A stretch of 64,000 nucleotides of DNA from Acidicapsa ligni (GTDB lineage Bacteria > Acidobacteriota > Terriglobia > Terriglobales > Acidobacteriaceae). This document shows, in pieces, positions 11,782 through 22,400 of the stretch. Within the stretch, counting starts at the first letter, position 1. The number at the start of each line of letters is the position of its first letter. The notes beneath the pieces were generated by a model. That model was given only the letters and a program-made list of their open reading frames with translations, ran no database searches and was not told the origin of the DNA. Location of the stretch: the NCBI RefSeq assembly GCF_025685655.1, contig NZ_JAGSYG010000001.1, positions 62,001 to 126,000 of the forward strand, read 5' to 3'. The position numbers were made by a program, and so were the translations under genes.

Positions 11782-11832
11782 GCTGTCTACTGCCCATCGA
11801 AGTACCCAGCTCGCTTCGCCTGGCAATCAACT

Positions 11833-13686
11833 TCACGCAGTGAGCTTTACCTCGTAGATGCCGCGCAGTGCGTTGCATAGATAGATGGCGTCTGCGGTTT
11901 CCAGGTCAGTCCTTGTCACAATCCGTTCCTCAATATCGGCGCGGGTCTCCAGTAGATGCCATCTATAGACTCCGTCCAATACGCCACAGGACAAGGGTGG
12001 CGTGAGCAGCCTGCCCGATTGTCGAATGAAGATGTTGCTGATCGCGCCTTCGGTGACCTGATCTTTTTCATTGAGAAAAATCACGTCGTCGAATCCTTCT
12101 TCGCGAGCCCTTGCGTGCTGCTCATCATACAAGCTGCGCTTCGTCGTCTTGTGCCGGAAAAACACGTCGGTTGAGGATGTGCGTTCGGGCGCGAACCGGA
12201 TTCTTCCCTTCGGGGATTCGGCGTTAAATTCCTGCGCGGTGAGTGTGAGTTCGCCTGTCCGCGCCAGCAGCAACCGAATGCGATAGCGCTTGCTGGAATC
12301 AAAGGACGAGGCGAGTTGCTGCAACTGCTCCTCAATCACAGCCCGATCAAAAGCAAAGTTGAAGTAGGATGCGGACGCTTCAAGGCGGCGAAGATGCAGC
12401 GGAAGCAGCCGAATCTCACCATCCCAAAGCATGGTTTCGATGAGCTGAAACTCATGACGAACACGGGTCAGAAAAGATGCCTTAAGCAGGCACTCCTGGT
12501 ACTCATCCATCGGCTTAGAGTCGGCGACGATGCCGCCACCTACGCCAAGGGTGGCGCTGCCGTTCTCAATTACGAGAGTGCGAATTGCGACATTGAACGA
12601 GGATGATCGATCGGGTGCAATGAAACCAATCGCTCCGGTATAGACGCCGCGCGGGCGTGTCTCCAGTTCGTCGATGATCTGCATCGTACGCACTTTGGGC
12701 GCTCCGGTGATGGAGCCGCTCGGAAAGATGCCGCGAAAGATCTCGTAGTAGTCGATGCCGGCTTTGAGCATGCCAGAGATTGTCGAGGTCATTTGCAACA
12801 GCGTTTCGTAGCGCTCGACGGTGAAGAGATCCTCGACTGCTACGCTGCCCATCTCGCAGATGCGGCCCAGATCATTGCGGAGCAAGTCCACGATCATGAC
12901 GTGTTCGCTACGGTTCTTCTCGTCATGCTGTAAGAGAACTGCCGCCTGCACATCTTCTTCCGCATTTAACCCGCGCGGCATTGTTCCCTTCATTGGCCGG
13001 GTTGTGATTTTTCCATCGTGAATACGGAAGAAAAGCTCAGGGGAACAGGAGAGAATCTGGCGGTCGCCGAAATTCAAAAACGCACTGTACGCAACCGGCT
13101 GTTGAGCGGATAGCATCGCGAATAATTGCGCGGCCTGCTGTTGGATTTTGAGGTTTACTCGATCGGTGAAGTTGACCTGATACGTATGGCCCGCTGCGAT
13201 GTAGCTCTGAATCTTCGCTATCTTTGCACCATAATCCTCGGCTGAGATTCCCAAGGCAATGGATTGGGCGTCAATAGCTGGCGCACGTTCAGGATCGTAT
13301 TGGGTGTCCGATTCGCGGATCGGATCATCATTCAAAAAGCGCCCCTCTGCATGATCGAAAATGTGCGGCTGTGCATAAACGCCCAGCCAGATCAGCGGCT
13401 CATTCTGCGACCGAAGTTTACTCAGCGCAACGGGCTCGAAGTGATAACCGCACTCGTAACCAAAGTATCCTGCGACAAACAGACCCTCGGCGAGTGCTTC
13501 TTCCATGGCCGTGAATATGCGCGGAATCTCATCCAATTCGTGCGCGATCAACATCTGAACTGGATCGGAGAAAAGATAGCTTGTGCGATTGGAGGAATCG
13601 AAGCGCGCTGTTTCCAGCAGGACGGAGCCGGGGTTTTCAGCGACAACCGCATGTACCCACGCGGGGAGACGAGCGTATCTGGTCAT
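11833..13686 (-). CDS. pabBC: Fused aminodeoxychorismate synthase component I and 4-amino-4-deoxychorismate lyase
   Basis: A 617-residue fusion for p-aminobenzoate synthesis, the folate branch from chorismate. Residues about 1-370 are the chorismate-binding PabB domain, with TTRPMKGTMPRG, SGSITGAPKVRTM, RGVYTGAIGF and GVGGGIVADSKP. Residues about 400-617 are a class IV PLP domain like PabC, with the lysine in RHKTTKRSLYDEQ and EGAISNIFI near the cofactor. The glutamine amidotransferase subunit PabA is not in the window. It lies 66 bases downstream of msrB on the same strand and may be co-transcribed. Fusions of these two steps are known in several phyla. Confidence 0.92.
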   Translation of the reverse strand: MTRYARLPAWVHAVVAENPGSVLLETARFDSSNRTSYLFSDPVQMLIAHELDEIPRIFTAMEEALAEGLFVAGYFGYECGYHFEPVALSKLRSQNEPLIWLGVYAQPHIFDHAEGRFLNDDPIRESDTQYDPERAPAIDAQSIALGISAEDYGAKIAKIQSYIAAGHTYQVNFTDRVNLKIQQQAAQLFAMLSAQQPVAYSAFLNFGDRQILSCSPELFFRIHDGKITTRPMKGTMPRGLNAEEDVQAAVLLQHDEKNRSEHVMIVDLLRNDLGRICEMGSVAVEDLFTVERYETLLQMTSTISGMLKAGIDYYEIFRGIFPSGSITGAPKVRTMQIIDELETRPRGVYTGAIGFIAPDRSSSFNVAIRTLVIENGSATLGVGGGIVADSKPMDEYQECLLKASFLTRVRHEFQLIETMLWDGEIRLLPLHLRRLEASASYFNFAFDRAVIEEQLQQLASSFDSSKRYRIRLLLARTGELTLTAQEFNAESPKGRIRFAPERTSSTDVFFRHKTTKRSLYDEQHARAREEGFDDVIFLNEKDQVTEGAISNIFIRQSGRLLTPPLSCGVLDGVYRWHLLETRADIEERIVTRTDLETADAIYLCNALRGIYEVKLTA

Positions 13687-13752
13687 TTCGTCTCCCCGTT
13701 TTTTGTCTTCCGGCTTCTTGTCTTCCGGTTTCGCAATCGAATGGCGGCGGTG

Positions 13753-14172
13753 TTACTTATGCTCAAAGGTGAGCGAAGCGGAGTTGATGCAATAGCGCAG
13801 GCCGGTCGGTCTGGGGCCGTCTGGAAATACATGCCCGAGGTGGCCGCCGCATTGCGCGCATGTAACCTCGACGCGCCTCATACCGAAGCTGCGATCTTCA
13901 TGCTCGTTGATCCTCTTTGAATCAGCCGGAATGTAAAAGCTCGGCCATCCGCAGCCGGAATCGAATTTGGCATCGCTGCCGAACAGGACGGCACCGCATC
14001 CCGCGCAAAGATACTCGCCGGTATCGTGATTCTGGGTCAACGCACCGGTGAAAGCGCGCTCCGTGCCCTTTTCTCGTAACACGTGATATTGCTCTGGCGT
14101 AAGGAGTTCACGCCACTGTGCGTCGCTGCGCTCAATCTTCTCTGGTTTTTCGGAACCCTGTATCTGTGTCAT
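13753..14172 (-). CDS. msrB: Peptide-methionine (R)-S-oxide reductase
   Basis: MsrB, 139 residues, reduces the R epimer of methionine sulfoxide in proteins. It has the two zinc CxxC pairs (CAGC near residue 57 and CAQC near 104), the [10 protein letters not shown] segment and the catalytic cysteine in RYCINSASL near residue 128. No signal peptide is seen, so it acts in the cytoplasm. It sits upstream of pabBC on the same strand. Confidence 0.96.
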   Translation of the reverse strand: MTQIQGSEKPEKIERSDAQWRELLTPEQYHVLREKGTERAFTGALTQNHDTGEYLCAGCGAVLFGSDAKFDSGCGWPSFYIPADSKRINEHEDRSFGMRRVEVTCAQCGGHLGHVFPDGPRPTGLRYCINSASLTFEHK

Positions 14173-14296
14173 GGATTTCTCAACCCTCTGCTGATTAGAT
14201 CAGGCGACAGCCATTCGGTTGCAAGGCCTATTCGAGAGCGCCTTGCACCGGGCCATTAGCATAACTTAAGTCCTGATCTGCTTAGACGGGATCAGC

Positions 14297-14935
14297 TTAG
14301 TCCTGGCTGACCGGTGCCATGTGCTTGGTGTTGGTGTAGGTATAGGTGATGCGATTGATCACCGTGATGGTCGACAGAATCGCCAGAACCCACAGCACCG
14401 GAGCCATTGCTCCCCAGTGATTGAACAACGCGCCGAGAATGATCAGCACGATCCGCTCTGGACGCTCCATGAAGCCGACCTTGCAGGAGCCGATCAATGC
14501 CTCTGCGCGAGCACGGGTGTAGCTCACCATCAGCGAAGTCACCATCACAAACGCTACCAGCACAACATAGCGGAAGTGGTTGACGCGCGCGTAGTACACG
14601 ATAAGGCCAAAGAAGAGCACCACGTCCGAGTAGCGGTCGATCACGGAATCAAAGAATGCGCCGAAGACAGTGACCTGATTTGTACGGCGCGCAACCCGGC
14701 CATCGACCATGTCGAAGATGCCTGCGCCGATGATTACCAATCCGGCATAGAGAAACATTCGACCGGCATTAGTGGCATTGGCATGGCCAAAGAAGAAGGC
14801 CGCGCCGATGTTGATTACAAGGCCGATAAATGTAAGTACGTTGGGCGAGATGCGCGTCAGCGAAAGCCCGTAAACGATGCGGTCGAGCAGCCAGCCGCAA
14901 CCGCGGCCAAAAGCGCCGGTCCAGGTAGTCGCCAC
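14297..14935 (-). CDS. CDP-alcohol phosphatidyltransferase family membrane enzyme
   Basis: A 212-residue membrane protein with about six helices and the full CDP-alcohol phosphotransferase motif, D-x2-DG-x2-AR-x8-G-x3-D-x3-D (in FDMVDGRVARRT…GAFFDSVIDRYSD). It joins a CDP-activated lipid to an alcohol during phospholipid synthesis. The ERPER segment after helix 5 is a feature I associate with phosphatidylinositol-phosphate synthases, so inositol phosphate is a possible acceptor, but phosphatidylglycerophosphate synthesis is not excluded. It starts with GTG three bases after the greA stop, with GGAG inside the greA end, so the two are translated together. Confidence 0.85.
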   Translation of the reverse strand: MATTWTGAFGRGCGWLLDRIVYGLSLTRISPNVLTFIGLVINIGAAFFFGHANATNAGRMFLYAGLVIIGAGIFDMVDGRVARRTNQVTVFGAFFDSVIDRYSDVVLFFGLIVYYARVNHFRYVVLVAFVMVTSLMVSYTRARAEALIGSCKVGFMERPERIVLIILGALFNHWGAMAPVLWVLAILSTITVINRITYTYTNTKHMAPVSQD

Positions 14936-14938
14936 GTG

Positions 14939-15457
14939 CTACTCCCCCGCCGCTTTGGTGCCAGACTCGGCAGCAGCTTCGGCGTTGGCGGCCTCGTCAT
15001 GAATGGTGATCAACTTCAAAATTTCAAGCTCGCGCTTGCCGTTGGGAGTCACCACGATGGCCACATCGCCGACCTTTTTCCCGATCAGGCCGCGGCCGAT
15101 CGGCGAGGTCGTCGAGATCAGGCCTTTGGAGACGTCTGATTCTTCGCTGGTGACCAGCTTGTAGACGATCTCTTCGTCTTTGGTTGTGTCGAAGACGGTG
15201 ATCGTCGAGCCAAACGCAATCTTGTCTTTAGGAATGTTGGCGAGATTGACCAGCGACAGCTCGGCCATACGCTTTTTCACCTGGCCCAAACGCGCATTCA
15301 CGAACACCTGGCGCTGCTTGGCCATGTGGTACTCGGCGTTTTCAGACAGATCGCCGAGCGAGGCTGCCTTCTTGATCTCGACAGGAAGCTCGTGGGCTAG
15401 CTCATGCTCAAGCTTTGTGATTTCTTCGAGGAGCTGTTTCTTGATGTGTTCAGTCAT
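14939..15457 (-). CDS. greA: Transcription elongation factor GreA
   Basis: A 172-residue Gre factor that enters the RNA polymerase secondary channel and stimulates cleavage of backtracked RNA. The N-terminal coiled coil carries the acidic tip motif GDLSENAEY (residues about 35-43), and the C-terminal domain has SPIGRGLIGKKVGDVAIV. The C-terminus has a 15-residue Ala/Glu-rich tail beyond the usual end. The name greB would be a less likely alternative; the sequence N-terminal to the tip fits GreA. It heads a two-gene unit with the phosphatidyltransferase. Confidence 0.92.
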   Translation of the reverse strand: MTEHIKKQLLEEITKLEHELAHELPVEIKKAASLGDLSENAEYHMAKQRQVFVNARLGQVKKRMAELSLVNLANIPKDKIAFGSTITVFDTTKDEEIVYKLVTSEESDVSKGLISTTSPIGRGLIGKKVGDVAIVVTPNGKRELEILKLITIHDEAANAEAAAESGTKAAGE

Positions 15458-15671
15458 TCGTTTTCCGCCGCTGTGGCATCGACTTCGGTAGCTGAAACCG
15501 GATAACCGGCAGCGCCCGATTTCTCTGCATCCCCATAAGAAAGATGGGTGAAACCCTGAAACTCCGATTATACGATGACGGCACCTGTCAGAAGCAGATC
15601 AGCCTATCCAGCCATCCCACAACGATCCCCCAATCATCCCGTGGAGAAGAAATTCGATGTGCCGAGGAAGC

Positions 15672-16103
15672 CTATCTGGGAGCATCGAGAAAGGATTGCA
15701 GAATCAAAGAAGCCGCTACCTGATCCACCAGCGGCTTATGCTCCTCGCGGCTCTTGCCTGCCTCGTAGAGAATCGCGTGCGCCTCGCGTGTCGTCAGCCG
15801 CTCATCCCAAAGATAGAGCGGCAGCTTGGCCAAAAGCGCCAGTTCATTGGCGAAAATCTGCGTTTTCTCCGCGCGATCACTTAATTCGCCGGAGAGATGC
15901 AGCGGGTTGCCGACGACAATTCCGGCACAGTCATATTTACGGCAGAGGCGGGCAAGAGATCGCAGGTCGTCCTTGGGATTGCGTTTTCGCAAGAGCGTCA
16001 GCACCGGCTGAGCTGTTAGCCCCAGCTCATCCGAAACCGCGACACCGATCCGTTTCGACCCGACATCGAGGCCCAGATAGCGCGGAATGGGGGTGGATTG
16101 CAC
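15672..16103 (-). CDS. ruvX: RuvX/YqgF-type putative Holliday-junction resolvase (pre-16S rRNA nuclease)
   Basis: A 143-residue RNase H-fold protein with LGLDVGSKRIGVAVSD, the GNPLHLSG loop, DERLTT, and VDQVAASLILQSFL, which supply the conserved acidic residues. The family was first proposed as a Holliday-junction resolvase and E. coli YqgF is tied to 5' maturation of 16S rRNA. It diverges from mltG with about 157 bases between them; the two families are often neighbours. Confidence 0.93.
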   Translation of the reverse strand: MQSTPIPRYLGLDVGSKRIGVAVSDELGLTAQPVLTLLRKRNPKDDLRSLARLCRKYDCAGIVVGNPLHLSGELSDRAEKTQIFANELALLAKLPLYLWDERLTTREAHAILYEAGKSREEHKPLVDQVAASLILQSFLDAPR

Positions 16104-16260
16104 ATCCTGATTATAGGTGTGCTGTTAACTACCGGCATTCGGGCGGAGGCGGCGCTGCGAACGGTGACACGAAATCTGCGCCCGCATCCAATTTACAATG
16201 TAAGGATTGGAATCGACGCTGCCCCTTCGTGCGTCCAATATTAGTTGAGAGCGGGAGTTC

Positions 16261-17310
16261 ATGGTTCGTCGACGAAGTACGCGAAAGAAAAAGAGTTCTG
16301 GCGCGTCTTCGGGACTGTTCCTCTTTGTTTTATTGGTGGTTTTAGTTGGAACCGGAGCAGGAGCCTGGTTCGTATACCTACCCGCAGGACCAAATACTGA
16401 AACTTTCGTCGAAATTGCGCCGGGGAGTTCCAGCGCCCAAATCGCATTGCAGTTGGAGCGATACGGCATTATCCGCAGCCGGTACGGTTTCGATCTGGTT
16501 CGCCTCTGGAAGAGAGGCATTCTGAAGGCAGGCGAGTATCGTTTCGATCATCCTGTCTCGGTTCCCGAGGTTTACGCCCGCATCGCCCGTGGAGATGTCT
16601 TCACAGTCGCGGTCACGATTCCCGAGGGGGCCAATCGCTTTGAAGTAGCCGCGCGGATTGCGCAGGCAGGACTGGGTAACAAGGAGGATTTTCTGGCAGC
16701 GACAGTAAAAGATACATCCCTGGTCGCGGACCTGGATCCCCACGCGAATACGGTGGAAGGCTATCTTTATCCCGATACCTATCGCTTTCCTCGTAAAGCG
16801 ACGCCGACTCAGATCATCTCAACCATGGTGCGGCGTTTCCGCACGGTTGCGAATCAGATTGGCCTCCGGGAGAACATGCATTCTGTTGTCACGCTGGCCT
16901 CGCTCGTGGAGCGCGAAACCGCCGTCAACGCGGAGCGGCCGCTGGTCGCCAGTGTGCTTTCCAATCGCCTCAGCAAAAACATGCCCCTGATGACCGATCC
17001 CGCCATAATTTATGGGCTGGAGACGGAAGGCAAATGGCGCGGGGCAATTTACGAATCCGACCTGGTTGATCCCAAGCACGACACGGCCTATAACACCTAT
17101 CACCACAAGGGCCTGCCGCCGGGTCCGATAGCCAATCCAGGGCAGCCTTCCTTACGTGCGGCGCTCCATCCCGCAGATACCGATTACCTCTACTTCGTTG
17201 CCGCAGGAGCCGACCCACAGGGGAAATCGCGCTTCGCTTCCACGCTGGACGAGCATAACAAGAACGTTGCCAGCTATCGGCAGGCCGTCAAGCAAGCGGG
17301 TGGCCATTGA
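16261..17310 (+). CDS. mltG: Endolytic murein transglycosylase MltG
   Basis: A 349-residue YceG-like protein: basic N-terminus, one membrane helix near residues 18-40, a LysM-like region, and the lytic transglycosylase domain with the catalytic glutamate in LASLVERETA and the YNTYHHKGLPPGPIANPG signature. It cuts newly made glycan strands next to the inner membrane. The stop codon overlaps the TTG start of the downstream lipoprotein gene (TTGA), implying translational coupling. Confidence 0.95.
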   Translation: MVRRRSTRKKKSSGASSGLFLFVLLVVLVGTGAGAWFVYLPAGPNTETFVEIAPGSSSAQIALQLERYGIIRSRYGFDLVRLWKRGILKAGEYRFDHPVSVPEVYARIARGDVFTVAVTIPEGANRFEVAARIAQAGLGNKEDFLAATVKDTSLVADLDPHANTVEGYLYPDTYRFPRKATPTQIISTMVRRFRTVANQIGLRENMHSVVTLASLVERETAVNAERPLVASVLSNRLSKNMPLMTDPAIIYGLETEGKWRGAIYESDLVDPKHDTAYNTYHHKGLPPGPIANPGQPSLRAALHPADTDYLYFVAAGADPQGKSRFASTLDEHNKNVASYRQAVKQAGGH

Positions 17311-18221
17311 GAATCGGATCGCTCTGTTTTAGTTCACGCTGGGTTTCAATCGCGCTGCTGGCAAGCAGCATGCCGATGTTGACCGGCTGCGCGAGCCTGC
17401 TTGTATCCAAGCGCCGCCTGCCTGTCCCTGTGGCTCCAGCGGTCGTCGAGACGGCTTCCGCAGAGCAGTTGGTAACGCAGTTAAACGACAAATGGGCCAA
17501 GTTTGAAAGCATGACGGCCACCGTCGATATTCGCGCCAGCCATCTCAAATCCAAAGAGGGCATTGCGACGGATTATCCCTCGATCCGAGCGAATCTGCTC
17601 CTGCGCAAGCCAAGTGCCTTGCGCATTTTGGGCAAAGCTCCGATTGTTCAGACAGTCTTGTTTGACCTGGCGAGCGACGGCACCCGCTTTACCTTCATTA
17701 TTCCCCCTCGCAGCAAGGTCTACCAGGGGTTGAATGCCGATAAAGGCACATCGCCTAACTGGTATGAAAATCTACGCCCCGGCTTCTTATTCGATGCCAT
17801 GGTGGTTCGTGGACTCGCCCCGGATGATCTGTACTCTGTCACCGGCGAAACAGTCACCGTGGAAGACGCTGCCAAGAAGCAACTTCTTTCGCGTCCGGAC
17901 TATGACCTCAACATCATGCGCCGCAAATCCAATAGCCAAGAACTGTCGCCTATTCGAGTCATCCATTTTCAGCGGGTCGACCTGCTCCCGTACGAGCAGG
18001 ACCTGTATGACGATCAAGGGGACCTGGAAACCCAAATAATCTACGGACCCTATCAGGACTTCGACGGTGTGAAATACCCGAGCACCATCACGCTGAAGCG
18101 TCCCCAGGAGGAGTATCAGCTGGTCATGACCGTGGAGCGTGTCACAGCCAACCCACCCCTGACCGACGATCAGTTCCAGGTAAAGATTCCCGAGGGCTAC
18201 ACTCACCAGATGTTGAAGTAG
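17307..18221 (+). CDS. Envelope lipoprotein, LolA/LolB-like fold suspected (DUF4292-like)
   Basis: A 304-residue lipoprotein starting with TTG at 17307, overlapping the mltG stop by four bases. The signal peptide ends in the lipobox LTGCAS with the cysteine at about residue 28. The mature part alternates short strands and has the pattern (VDIRAS…IRANLLLRKPSALRILGKAPI…LASDGTRFTFIIPP…VKYPSTITLKRP) I associate with LolA/LolB-like and DUF4292 proteins. Its role is not known; coupling to mltG suggests peptidoglycan or outer-membrane maintenance. Confidence 0.75.
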   Translation: MRIGSLCFSSRWVSIALLASSMPMLTGCASLLVSKRRLPVPVAPAVVETASAEQLVTQLNDKWAKFESMTATVDIRASHLKSKEGIATDYPSIRANLLLRKPSALRILGKAPIVQTVLFDLASDGTRFTFIIPPRSKVYQGLNADKGTSPNWYENLRPGFLFDAMVVRGLAPDDLYSVTGETVTVEDAAKKQLLSRPDYDLNIMRRKSNSQELSPIRVIHFQRVDLLPYEQDLYDDQGDLETQIIYGPYQDFDGVKYPSTITLKRPQEEYQLVMTVERVTANPPLTDDQFQVKIPEGYTHQMLK

Positions 18222-18269
18222 CCCTGTTCCGGGGAATTACCTGCTTTAGTGCGTTATCCGTTTTAGGAA

Positions 18270-19307
18270 TTAGAAGATCGGTTCGGGTACTTCGACGGAC
18301 CGAGCTTCACGCACATGCTTCGCCAGAGCCCACTTCAGGTCTTCGATTCCCTGCCCGGTTACCGATGAGATCGCAAAAAATTCCAGCTTGCGGCGCTTGG
18401 CGGAGGCGGTCAATTTCTTGAGCTTCTCCGGGTTGGCAGAGTCGATTTTCGTCGCTACGACGATCATCGGCTTCTCCGCCAGGCCGTGGCCGAACCTTTC
18501 CAGCTCCTGGTTAATGACTTTGAAATCCTCAATCGGATCGGGCCGGCCCGATGCATCGGATACATCCACCAGGTGAACCAGCACGCGGGTGCGTTCAATA
18601 TGCCGCAGGAACTGCACGCCCAGCCCGGTGCCCAAATGGGCTCCTTCGATCAATCCCGGCATATCGGCCACGACAAAGCTCTCTTCATGGGGAGCCACGC
18701 CTACTGTCACCACGCCCAGATTGGGTTCAAGCGTCGTAAAGGGATAGTCGGCAATCTTGGGCTTGGCTGCGGAAATGCGCGAGATCAGGGTCGACTTGCC
18801 CGCGTTGGGGTAGCCTACCAGTCCAGCATCGGCGAGCAGCTTTAGTTCGAGCCGATAGGTACGTTCTTCCCCGAGACGGCCTGGTTCGGACTCACGGGGA
18901 GCCTGGTGAACCGGCGTTGCAAAATGCTGGTTTCCCCGTCCGCCACGGCCGCCCTTGGCGACCACGAAGGTTTCGTCCGGCAGCGAAAAGTCGTGAATCA
19001 GCTCGCCCGTTTCAGCGTCGAAAACGGTCGTGCCTACGGGCACCTTCAGGGTGATGGAGTCGCCATCGCGGCCAGTGCAGTTCGACCCCTCGCCGTGGCG
19101 TCCACGCTCGGCTTTGTGCTCCGGATTGAACCGGAAATGAACCAGGGTGTTGTGCTGCTGGCTGGACTGCATGACCACGTCGCCGCCCCGGCCGCCATCG
19201 CCACCGGACGGGCCGCCACGTGGAACAAATTTTTCACGACGGAAGGCGACACAGCCATTGCCGCCATCTCCGGCTTTCACCAGAATCTTTGCTTCATCGA
19301 TAAACAT
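18270..19307 (-). CDS. obgE: GTPase ObgE/CgtA
   Basis: ObgE, 345 residues, a ribosome-associated GTPase tied to 50S assembly and stress. It has the glycine-rich Obg fold (residues 1-158, with [17 protein letters not shown] and [12 protein letters not shown]), then the G domain with [35 protein letters not shown] and TKIDSA. The short C-terminus lacks the extra OCT domain. It is not attached to rplU-rpmA here. Confidence 0.97.
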   Translation of the reverse strand: MFIDEAKILVKAGDGGNGCVAFRREKFVPRGGPSGGDGGRGGDVVMQSSQQHNTLVHFRFNPEHKAERGRHGEGSNCTGRDGDSITLKVPVGTTVFDAETGELIHDFSLPDETFVVAKGGRGGRGNQHFATPVHQAPRESEPGRLGEERTYRLELKLLADAGLVGYPNAGKSTLISRISAAKPKIADYPFTTLEPNLGVVTVGVAPHEESFVVADMPGLIEGAHLGTGLGVQFLRHIERTRVLVHLVDVSDASGRPDPIEDFKVINQELERFGHGLAEKPMIVVATKIDSANPEKLKKLTASAKRRKLEFFAISSVTGQGIEDLKWALAKHVREARSVEVPEPIF

Positions 19308-19445
19308 AGATACAAATCAACTTTCTACTATCTAGTCTACCGGAACCCGAATATACTCGCTTCTAACTTACCCAGATCATCTGCGCGCCATTAATTCAAA
19401 AAATAAGCGCAACCATAAATACGCCCTCCCAACTGGAGTAAGTCC

Positions 19446-22400
19446 ATGCCTGTTTGCAGCCGATCTCACGGCAGATCGAGCTTTGAGTTACTGCGTCGAT
19501 GGCTGATAGCCGCCGCTCTTTTCGGCGCGTTGGCTACAGCCCTGAGCGCGTTTTCAGAGCCCTCCGGTTCCGACGCTTATTCGACCGGCTCACTCGATGG
19601 CCATCTCACGGATTGGCACAGTGTGCCCCTGGTGCAGGCCGTGGTGGTCGTGCGCAACCTCGCGACAGGCGCTGCAGTTCGCACAATCACCGGCAAAAAC
19701 GGCAGCTATAAGCTGACAGGACTTGCACCTGGCGAATACCGAATTGAAGCTGAGGTTCCACAACTTGGCAAAGGGCAGGTGGAAGGCATTCTGATTTCCG
19801 CGGGCCACGCAACTCGCGTACAAGCCGCGCTGGTGATGGAGTTACCGCAGATCAACTCCACTATCCAGGTCGATACCCACGATTTAGATACGGTGTCTCC
19901 TGCGGTTACAACCATGATTGCCGGCGACGAGTTGAATGCCGTTCCTCTGAGCGGACGCAACTGGCAGGCGATGATTACGCTCACTCCCGGAGCCAGTTCG
20001 GCATCTCAGGCGGCAACCGACGCTGGCGGTAATACAGGTAAAGTATCTCCGGTTCGGTCTGTATCCAGCGAATCCAACGTATCGAATATATTCATGACAG
20101 ACGTCAGCGACCTGGATGCAGACAGCAGTATCGATGGCATCGAGAACACTCCTGCTTTCTCGGGTAGCAACCAGTTGAGTCGTGGCGGCCAGACGCTGGG
20201 TGCGTCAGGTTCATCAGGCTCATCCGGAGTGATGACTCTGGAATCTCGTACAGGCTCCGCGCGTGCCGGTGGAGGAGAACCGTCTGGCAGTCCGCTCAAC
20301 ATCGCCACTCAGCATGGTGGCAGCTGGCTGCATGGGCAGGCTTTTTATCTGAACAGGCAGAGCCTCTGGGGGGCGCAGAATCCTTACACGCAGAGAATTC
20401 TGGAAACCGCGACTGCTACAGGCATCGATATTGCGCAGTTCACGCCGGAGCCGTATACCCCTCCAAACAGCCGGCAGACGTTTGGTCTCGGGATTGGACG
20501 TAATTCGAAGCACGATAAACTCTTCTGGTTCGCGGCCCTCGATGGATTACTGAGCAATGATCCGGCGATCGCCACGGTTCGTCATCCGGACGATTTCTTC
20601 GCCCAGCCGACTATTCCTGAGCTCACCGTGCTCGGAGCGCGGCTCGGCATTACAGGGCCGGATTTGATCGAGCAGGAGGTCGCTGGCTACTCCGGATTTT
20701 TGGAGCAGATGACGGGGCTACTGGGAACTGTGCCTCGAACTACGGCGCAAATCCAGGGTTTCGCTCGCCTTGACTGGCATGTGGGCGAGCACCATCACCT
20801 CAGCGTGGAGGGAAATGCCTCCGATGCAAATGCGCCTGGAGGCGCTCTGACGCGCAGTTCTGAAACCTATGGCAGTCATAGCTTCGGCAATAGCAGCGCC
20901 AGTCAGACATGGGGATTGGTTAAGTGGGACAGCTTCCTGACTCCGAATCTGCTCAATGACGCAGCAGTGCAATTTGGTCGCTATCTTCTGATCGATAGTC
21001 CGCAATCTCCCTCCGCATTTGAAGCGCCGCTGATCTCTAATACCTGGGGCGAACTGCCGGAGATTGTTGCCGATTCCAAATATGGCTTCATACTCGGCAA
21101 GCCCGCACAACTGGGCAAATCCTCGTATCCGGACGAGCGCTCCTATCGCGTTCAGGACATGATGAGCTGGGTACGCGGGAAGAATCTGCTCAAGCTAGGA
21201 GGCAGCGTTGCTCACATCTCCGATGCGACAAATACACTGATCAACCAGACGGGAACGTATTCCTACGCCGATGTGTTGAACCTCGCATCCGACGTCGCAA
21301 GTTTTACCAAATATGGACTCGCTGGTATCGACAATCCCTTTGCAGACCAGCATAATTGCGACGCGACAGGGAAGGCCCGCGCTGTAGATGGGGTGATTAC
21401 CGGCCTCGGCTATCTGCCCTGCTATGCGTGGTATTCGCAGCGAATCGGCCCGGCGCAATGGCATCTCAGCACCAACGACATGGCAGGCTTCGCCACGGAG
21501 CAATGGCAACCTCGCCATAACCTGACGTTTTCCGCCGGGGTGCGTGTGGAGACCGAGCAGCTACCGCCGCCGATCGCATTTGCCCAGAATCCTGATCTCG
21601 CAGCTACTCAAAAACTACCTGGCATGACGATGAACTGGGGCCCAAGATTTGGTATTGCCTGGGCGCCATTTTCGTCCTCCGCAGGAAAAGCAACGGTGCT
21701 GAGAGTCGGCGCAGGTCTCTACTATGGCCGCATCGACAACTCTTCGATCCTGTCAGCGCTCACCCAAACTGGTTCTCCCAAGGGCGACCTCAACTTCTTC
21801 TTCAAGCCGACCGATGCTGGCGCTCCGCCGTTTCCTTATGCCTTTTCTACGCAACCGGTCACCGTTGTAAAGCCAGGGGCGGTCTCGTTTGCGCCGCGCT
21901 TTCGCCCGCAGGAGGTAGATCAGGCAATCGTCAGCCTTGAGCAGCAACTCCCAGGCCACTGGGTCGTACAGATGAGCGGAATGGCCAGTCTGGGACGCAG
22001 GTTGCCCATCTCGATCGATACAAATCTAATCGACACAAATCTAAATGCTGCGCAAGGCCCCGGCACTATCACTTACAGCGTGGTGGATGCATTGCAGGCA
22101 GGGCCGATCAAGACACCGACAATCACTGTTCCCTTCTACTTTGCACGCCTCAATCCCAACTACCAGCAGCTTTCGAGTATCGAGGATCGCGCCAACTCCA
22201 CGTATGAAGCGGCGATGATCAAGGTCGTTCGCTATGGCGGGCACGGCCTCAGCCTGCATGCTCATTACATCTATGCCCACGCGACCGACTGGAATCCGAA
22301 CGAGTCTGGCAATGTCGCCGTTGATGATGTCCTTGATCCGCAGGATTTCCGGCAGGAGTACGGCACATCGAACATCGACATTCGCCATTCGGCGCAAGCG

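Noticed and set aside
14220..14247. Hairpin TGCAAGGC/GCCTTGCA between the phosphatidyltransferase and msrB genes
   Set aside because: Arms are only eight bases with a 12-base loop and no T-run; too weak to call a terminator.
14321..15139. Plus-strand open frame of 272 codons
   Set aside because: It runs antisense over the phosphatidyltransferase and greA genes, both firmly identified, and its His/Asp/Lys-rich composition is typical of a shadow frame.
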